Assembly (NCBI RefSeq): GCF_030272615.1
Contig: NC_081406.1
Coordinates: forward strand, 188,094,391 to 188,158,390
Origin: Cryptomeria japonica
Lineage: Eukaryota; Streptophyta; Pinopsida; Cupressales; Cupressaceae
Direction of reading: 5' to 3'
Length of the DNA stretch: 64,000 bases
The notes beneath the pieces were generated by a model. It did no database searches and was not told where the DNA came from. It saw nothing but the letters and a program-made list of their open reading frames with translations. The stretch's first letter is position 1. Each line of letters begins with the position of its first letter. This document shows, one piece after another, positions 59,684 through 64,000 of the stretch. The position numbers were made by a program, and so were the translations under genes.

Positions 59684-60277
59684 TTCCTCATTCCTTATCA
59701 TTCATCTATTTCCTTTCTCACTTCTTCAAAATTGGATAATATGTTAGCATATCTTTGTTAGAGCAAATAGAATTAAATGATGTTTTGTTTAATCTATATT
59801 GCTTCATTCCTGACAAGCGTGTTTCTTTACTTTATGGTTTGTCTTGAATTCATTTATGTAAATTGCAAAAGATTTACATTTTTCATTATGTTGGCATATT
59901 ATACAATGTCTTTATGTGTTAAGTTGAATCGTGTCATGTTGTATTTAAACTCAAATTAAATCACATTAGTTATATGATTCGTAGGCTTAACACATATTTT
60001 CTTCCCTATCATCAATGTAGTACTTGATCGAATATTTTAATTAAGTCACACATGTATCAATTTAATCATGGAGCATTGAGAAATCAATCACATGGAAATT
60101 AAATTCAAAACATAAATGTACATCTACCAAATGTATTAACTTTAATCAAAGTACACATTGTTTTAGACATTAAAGATAACACGTTTGAGACAAAGAAGCA
60201 TGTATATATATATATGTGGATCAATATACAAAGGTAGGTCTATACATCCAAAATGTTACCTACCCTACATCATAAGA
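59684..60277. other. Spacer between F integrase and the antisense gene
   Basis: AT-rich, no ORF supported. A short TATATATATATA run lies near 60203. It could hold the 3' ends of two converging transcripts (pol on plus, plant-mobile-domain gene on minus). Confidence 0.5.
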
Positions 60278-62339
60278 TCATCTCCTATCCCTAGGGCTGG
60301 TGGCTGGAGAGTGACGACTAGATGCTCCCTCCTGATCCGGCCGTACAGGTGGACCCATAGGGGTATAGTGTGATATAGATCGTGAGTGACTCCGAGAAGA
60401 ACTCCTACGATCCCTATCCATAAGGATCACGCGATACGAGGTAGCCTTGGCCTGAGCTGCTGCTAGATCATGCTGTGCCCGCTGAAGGTCCTCTGATAGA
60501 GCTCACTCTCTCTCCCTCCATATCTCTACCTGTACTCGAAATGGGGAAAACAAATCATCATGCCGACCTGCGTTCCCTTGAGGTCTATAAGCAACCTGTG
60601 AGGAACTAGGGATTTGCGCTGTCGTGGAGATATTTGTCACTGCTTGCTGGATCAGAGAACGCCACTCCTGCACATTAGCTATAGCAGTAGAACAAAACAT
60701 CAATCAATCAATATAAACCTACTATACCTAGATCTCCCTCACGCCAGTAGGGATCATGATATGGTAGCATCTGTGACTGGGAACTACTAGGCTCCCCACG
60801 CTCGAATGATCTGTGCACGATGGGTACAGGTCTCCAGATCGCCTCGTGTTCCCCCTTTTGGAGAATAATGGGAGGATCTAAGGCTATGGTATCATCTCCT
60901 GAATGATGGGGAGCTGCATCTAACTCCTCCTCATCTCTATCCTCCTCCTCCTCGTCATCCTCATCCTCATCTGCATCCTCGTTCTCCTCATTATCATCTC
61001 TATCTGTGTCATCTTCCTCTCCTTCCTCCTCGGCACTGGGCTGATCTCCTATGGGTGGATCGGGCCCTCATGTCTCCTCATGACCCTCTCCCTCCTCTGG
61101 CTCCTCTGATCTGGATCCCTGATCCTCATCTCGGTCTGCATGTCTCCATGGACCTGGATGGCCTGTCGGGTGATCTGGTGGAAAGATAGGCCCCGGGTAT
61201 GATCTCATAAACCATGAGAGATACCTGTGCTGTGCCCCGGGGTCTGTAGCATAATCAGTGACCACATCCTAATCAGACCCCTCTATATCTATGATCTCGA
61301 TATCATCTATCGTAGGTCTCGCTACTGCTCTGAGTCTGGGAAGGACTCGTGAGTGTCGAGTGTAGATGGGCACATCGACTGGAACACACTGCTCTAGCCC
61401 AAACTGCCTCTGTACTCAGTCAAAGTAGAATGGGACTATGATGTGTGGATATCGCCCTCTCAGTAGGTGGTTCCTCTGTAAGCATGCTAACTGTCTCTCC
61501 ATCCCATCCCATCTGTGCATCTGCAGATATGGTCTCCATATAGTCACCTCAGCTGTCAATCTATCAAATGTCACTCTCCAATACAGTAGATCTCCAAATC
61601 TCCACTCGCTGGTAAGTGGATAAGCAAATACCCTAGGTCGCTCGCTAGCCGCACTCATCGGATAGCTGACAAGCCTGGTGCATGTAAAGTGCTCAAATAT
61701 CCACACCTGCAGAAGTGTGCATGTCATCAAGCTGCAACCCTGTCTAAAAACATACTCCTCGAGGTCGTGATAGAGATGTGCAAGCATACTCCGACCCCAG
61801 GTGTATACTCTCCTATGTCTCTCCATGGCCCTGATGCACCATGTGAGACCCCCATGCATGTGTGTACCTCGCCCATTAGGGCAGACAGCTAGTGCAATGA
61901 TGGCTATCATAAGATGTCTCATGAGGGGCACCTCTCCTGTAGGATGTAAGAGCCAGCTGACCATGATACAACCTCTCGTCTCACTCGGCATGACTCTCCC
62001 TATGCAGTATACCTACTCCCTCTGATGATCCTCTGCCGACCGATTGGTCGCATATGTCATGGTAGCTCCTCTGATCGGTAGGTGAAGAATAAGGTACACA
62101 TCCTCAAGTGTCACTGTCATCTCCCCCACTGGAAGCTGGAATGTGCATGTGTCAGGATCCCATCACTCCATGAGTGCCATCAGCATCGTGGGATGAAATC
62201 GAATGGCCGGCATAAGAATCATAGACCACAAACCTACTATAGACAATGTATCTCTCTCTGCCTGAGTAAGCCGGGGAATTTGATCTCGTAAACTACGAAG
62301 AATCTGCCCTGCCGTGTGCTCTCTCATGTATGGGAGACC

Positions 62340-62642
62340 CTGCAACACAAAAACACCAATGTAATCAGTAATCAATCATCTATGCCAAATACGCAAACTG
62401 ACGAACATCGAAAGTTGACCCCCGGCGAGTCCTGATTGGGACCATGGCGCCCTGAGGGGACCATGGCGCCCCACAGGGACCATGGCGCCCTGCAGGGACC
62501 ATGGTGCCCTGAAGGGACCATGGAACCCCATAGGGACCATGGCTCCCTAGGTGGGACCCAGGGTTAGATTCCAGGGCCCACTTTCGATCACAGAAAATCA
62601 GAATCAACAGAAATGCAGAAAGTCAAAGTTCAGTCAACTCAC
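62340..62642 (-). other. Intron 1 of the antisense PMD gene
   Basis: 303 bases with GT...AG ends and a pyrimidine-rich acceptor (TGGTGTTTTTTGTGTTGCAG). Removing it joins codon 27 to a GLPYMREH block in phase 0. It contains the 19-base tandem repeat. Confidence 0.7.
62438..62559. repeat. 19-base GGGACCATGGCGCCCTGCA tandem repeat, ~6 copies
   Basis: Six consecutive units that differ at a few positions, with conserved GGGACCATGG cores. The last units are degenerate. It uses the same words as the LTR repeats of E and F but lies inside the antisense intron. Confidence 0.85.
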
Positions 62643-62723
62643 CTCATCTAGTGGCTCGTCGTTGATCACGGCCTGTCGCATGATCTCAATCCTCATGGGA
62701 CGCTCCGGTCATTGTGAAGGCAT

Positions 62724-63288
62724 GATGATGGCTATGTGGGCTCTGCTGCAACAAACAATACTCAGAATCAACAAAGTGACAAATGCAATAGTCTCTTTCA
62801 AGGTATATACTTTCATTCCTTTACCTTTATTTTCAAAACCCTAATTTTCCCTAAATCACTCATTTCATCATAACTTGAGTTTGGGAGATGCGATTTTTGA
62901 ACCATTTGTTGCGTAGGAATCATATTTTCGTTCCCTTACTCTCTTGATGTTCCAAAATGTGCTTTGATGAAGCCTTTGTAGTGAACATCTCTCATCAATA
63001 ATCAGTCACACAATTTGTTGAAAGTAAACATGCTACCCTATTTCACCTCCCTAATAAGCAAGCCGAAACAGGGGGGGCATATAGCTACTCACAAATTTCA
63101 TCACTTTCCTTAGTAAGCATTAGGTGATTTTGCGATCTAACATGTGTTTTGTAGGGTGCGGTTCCTAACTGTGTACTGCAGATACCTCTAGGGGCTTCGT
63201 TCGACGAACTTATGGATATATCCTTTTTCAAATAATGTTTACTTTCCTGTACTTTAGCTTGCATATGCACATAGTACTCATATGATCG
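62724..63288 (-). promoter_or_regulatory. Upstream region of the antisense PMD gene
   Basis: No ORF is supported. On the minus strand a good splice acceptor (ATTGTTTGTTGCAG|CAG) lies ~20 bases before the ATG and a possible donor A|GTATAT ~75 bases further upstream. A 5'UTR intron is therefore possible. No convincing TATA box can be fixed. The region is the expected place for the antisense promoter. Confidence 0.35.
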
Positions 63289-63304
63289 TAAAGTGGGGGC
63301 TAAA
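63289..63304 (+). other. Polypurine tract of element F
   Basis: TAAAGTGGGGGCTAAA directly before the LTR start TGTAGTG, the same as in E at 31063. Confidence 0.8.
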
Positions 63305-64000
63305 TGTAGTGTCATAAATTGTATGCACTTGCTAAAGCAGTACAATTTCACACCTAGTTTAGCACCCGCCTTGGCGCAGTTTGCATTTTGCATTGCATTT
63401 CCCCTTTAGCAATTAATTAATCAAATTAATTAGGTCTAAGGTCCTATTTCATCATCCTTCACATCATAAAGTCGGGCCCTTTCATTAAAGTGTGCCCCTT
63501 TTCATTTTATTCCTCCAATACATCATCTAATCAAAAACCCTAATTAGGCCTTCTTTTGGACTTGGGGGCTTGATTTCGGGGGTCAAAACATCTCGAAATC
63601 ACCTGTAACTTCGGGATTCTCTCTAAAATCATCATATCTGATGGCCCTAAAAATTTGGTGAAAAGTTGCTGGGACCATGGCGCCCGGAGTGCACACGGTC
63701 CCGGACATTTTTCCTGAAATTTTAGGAGCACGATCCAATCATAAAATAAAGCTTAACCCCAAGAAATTGGCGGGATATTCAATCTCTAGGTCGCCCAAAA
63801 GTTGGAATTAAGACCTAGGGTTTCATACATAAGAGCTCTCTTTCTTCAATAGAAGGGATCCAAATTTTGTTTTCAGGAACCTCATATGCAGCGAAAGAGC
63901 AGATCTTTGAAGACTTTAGCAACTCTCAACATTCATCCTCCAAGCATTCATCAAATCCATTCATTCACTTAGGGCTTTGAAGGCATTGAAGAGCAATAAG
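63305..64000 (+). repeat. 3' LTR of element F (cut by window end)
   Basis: The first 696 bases, starting TGTAGTGTCATAAATTG, match 52258-52953 closely with scattered point changes. It contains the hairpin module at 63646-63722. About 975 bases should follow outside the window. Confidence 0.9.

Larger units (their letters stand above)
60278..62723 (-). pseudogene. Antisense, intron-containing plant-mobile-domain (PMD) gene in element F
   Basis: Three exons on the minus strand: 62723-62643, 62339 to about 60723 and about 60667-60278, roughly 695 codons. Intron 1 has donor GAG|GTGAGT and acceptor TTGTTGCAG-like GTGTTGCAG|GG and joins in frame. Intron 2 fits either of two donor/acceptor pairs (60722/60668 or 60727/60679), both in frame. 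The PMD signature is clear: ERW-like start (one stop), then TFQLPVGEMTVTLEDVYLIL, then LPIRG. A central region of ~190 residues is open (61991-61416). An acidic Glu/Asp stretch (about 60910-61040) follows, and the tail is Arg/Ser-rich (RDRRSSSRSHSRSIS). PMD proteins are known from plant genes and transposons; their molecular role is unclear. Seven in-frame stops disable this copy. Confidence 0.75.
52258..64000 (+). mobile_element. Element F: Tat-like Ty3/gypsy, pol without capsid, plus antisense gene
   Basis: LTR 52258-53928, primer site 53932, one ~1850-codon frame (54134-59683) with protease, RT, two RNase H domains and integrase, then a spliced antisense ORF (62723-60278), polypurine tract and 3' LTR (63305, cut by the window end). 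Dual RNase H and the extra ORF after integrase are Tat/Ogre-clade traits. Left duplication candidate CTGAC (52253-52257). It interrupts gag of element I. Six in-frame stops and a mutated RT active site make this copy inactive. Confidence 0.88.

Noticed and set aside
61438-62291. Plus-strand open frames in 61438-62291
   Set aside because: They are shadows of the antisense PMD gene, whose minus-strand frame carries a recognisable domain.
62438-62559. CRISPR-like regular repeats
   Set aside because: Units are directly adjacent 19-mers without unique spacers, in a plant retrotransposon intron.
1-64000. Host genes, tRNAs, rRNAs, bacterial-type promoters or operons
   Set aside because: None could be supported; all coding traces belong to retrotransposons or their cargo ORFs.

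Overview
The window is plant nuclear DNA made almost entirely of nested, mostly decayed LTR retrotransposons. I see no convincing host gene, tRNA, rRNA or CRISPR array. The evidence is Ty1/copia and Ty3/gypsy Gag-Pol remains, tRNA primer-binding sites, polypurine tracts, TG...CA LTRs and 5-bp target-site duplications (TSDs). The density, age and depth of nesting suggest a very large, retrotransposon-rich genome. A gymnosperm such as a conifer is my guess, but the sequence alone does not prove it.

Left block (1-18.7 kb). Element A is an 11-kb Athila-like gypsy element (LTRs 1-1206 and 9690-10960, decayed tRNA-Asp primer site). Its Gag-Pol is one long frame broken mainly by stops, followed by a large extra ORF. 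It appears to have landed in an older element M (10961-about 14882), of which only an extra ORF and a probable LTR remain. Next come an unassigned AT-rich stretch and the 3' end of a copia element K (coiled-coil ORF tail plus a 1.7-kb LTR at 16858-18534).

Nest 1 (18.7-39.3 kb) is four layers deep. A minus-strand copia element G was interrupted by plus-strand copia D (21324-35839, TSD GATCT). D received a copia LTR of family C that is now a solo LTR (24125-32817, TSD GAATT/AAATT). That solo LTR was hit by the youngest element, gypsy E (24418-32308, perfect TSD ATTTG). E carries one intact 1118-codon gag-like ORF and no polymerase.

Nest 2 (39.3-64 kb). Copia L holds copia H (42615), which holds minus-strand copia I (44043). 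I is interrupted by J (45851-48744, TSD ATCTA), a short deletion derivative of I's own family, and by Tat-like gypsy F (52258 to beyond the window end). F encodes protease, reverse transcriptase, two RNase H domains and integrase in one frame but no recognisable capsid. Between integrase and its 3' LTR it carries a spliced antisense gene for a plant-mobile-domain protein.

E (Gag only) and F (Pol only) share the primer site, the polypurine tract, LTR termini, LTR blocks and a GC-rich hairpin module. This suggests the two halves of a split, trans-complementing retrotransposon system. That pairing and the antisense spliced gene are the most interesting signals here.
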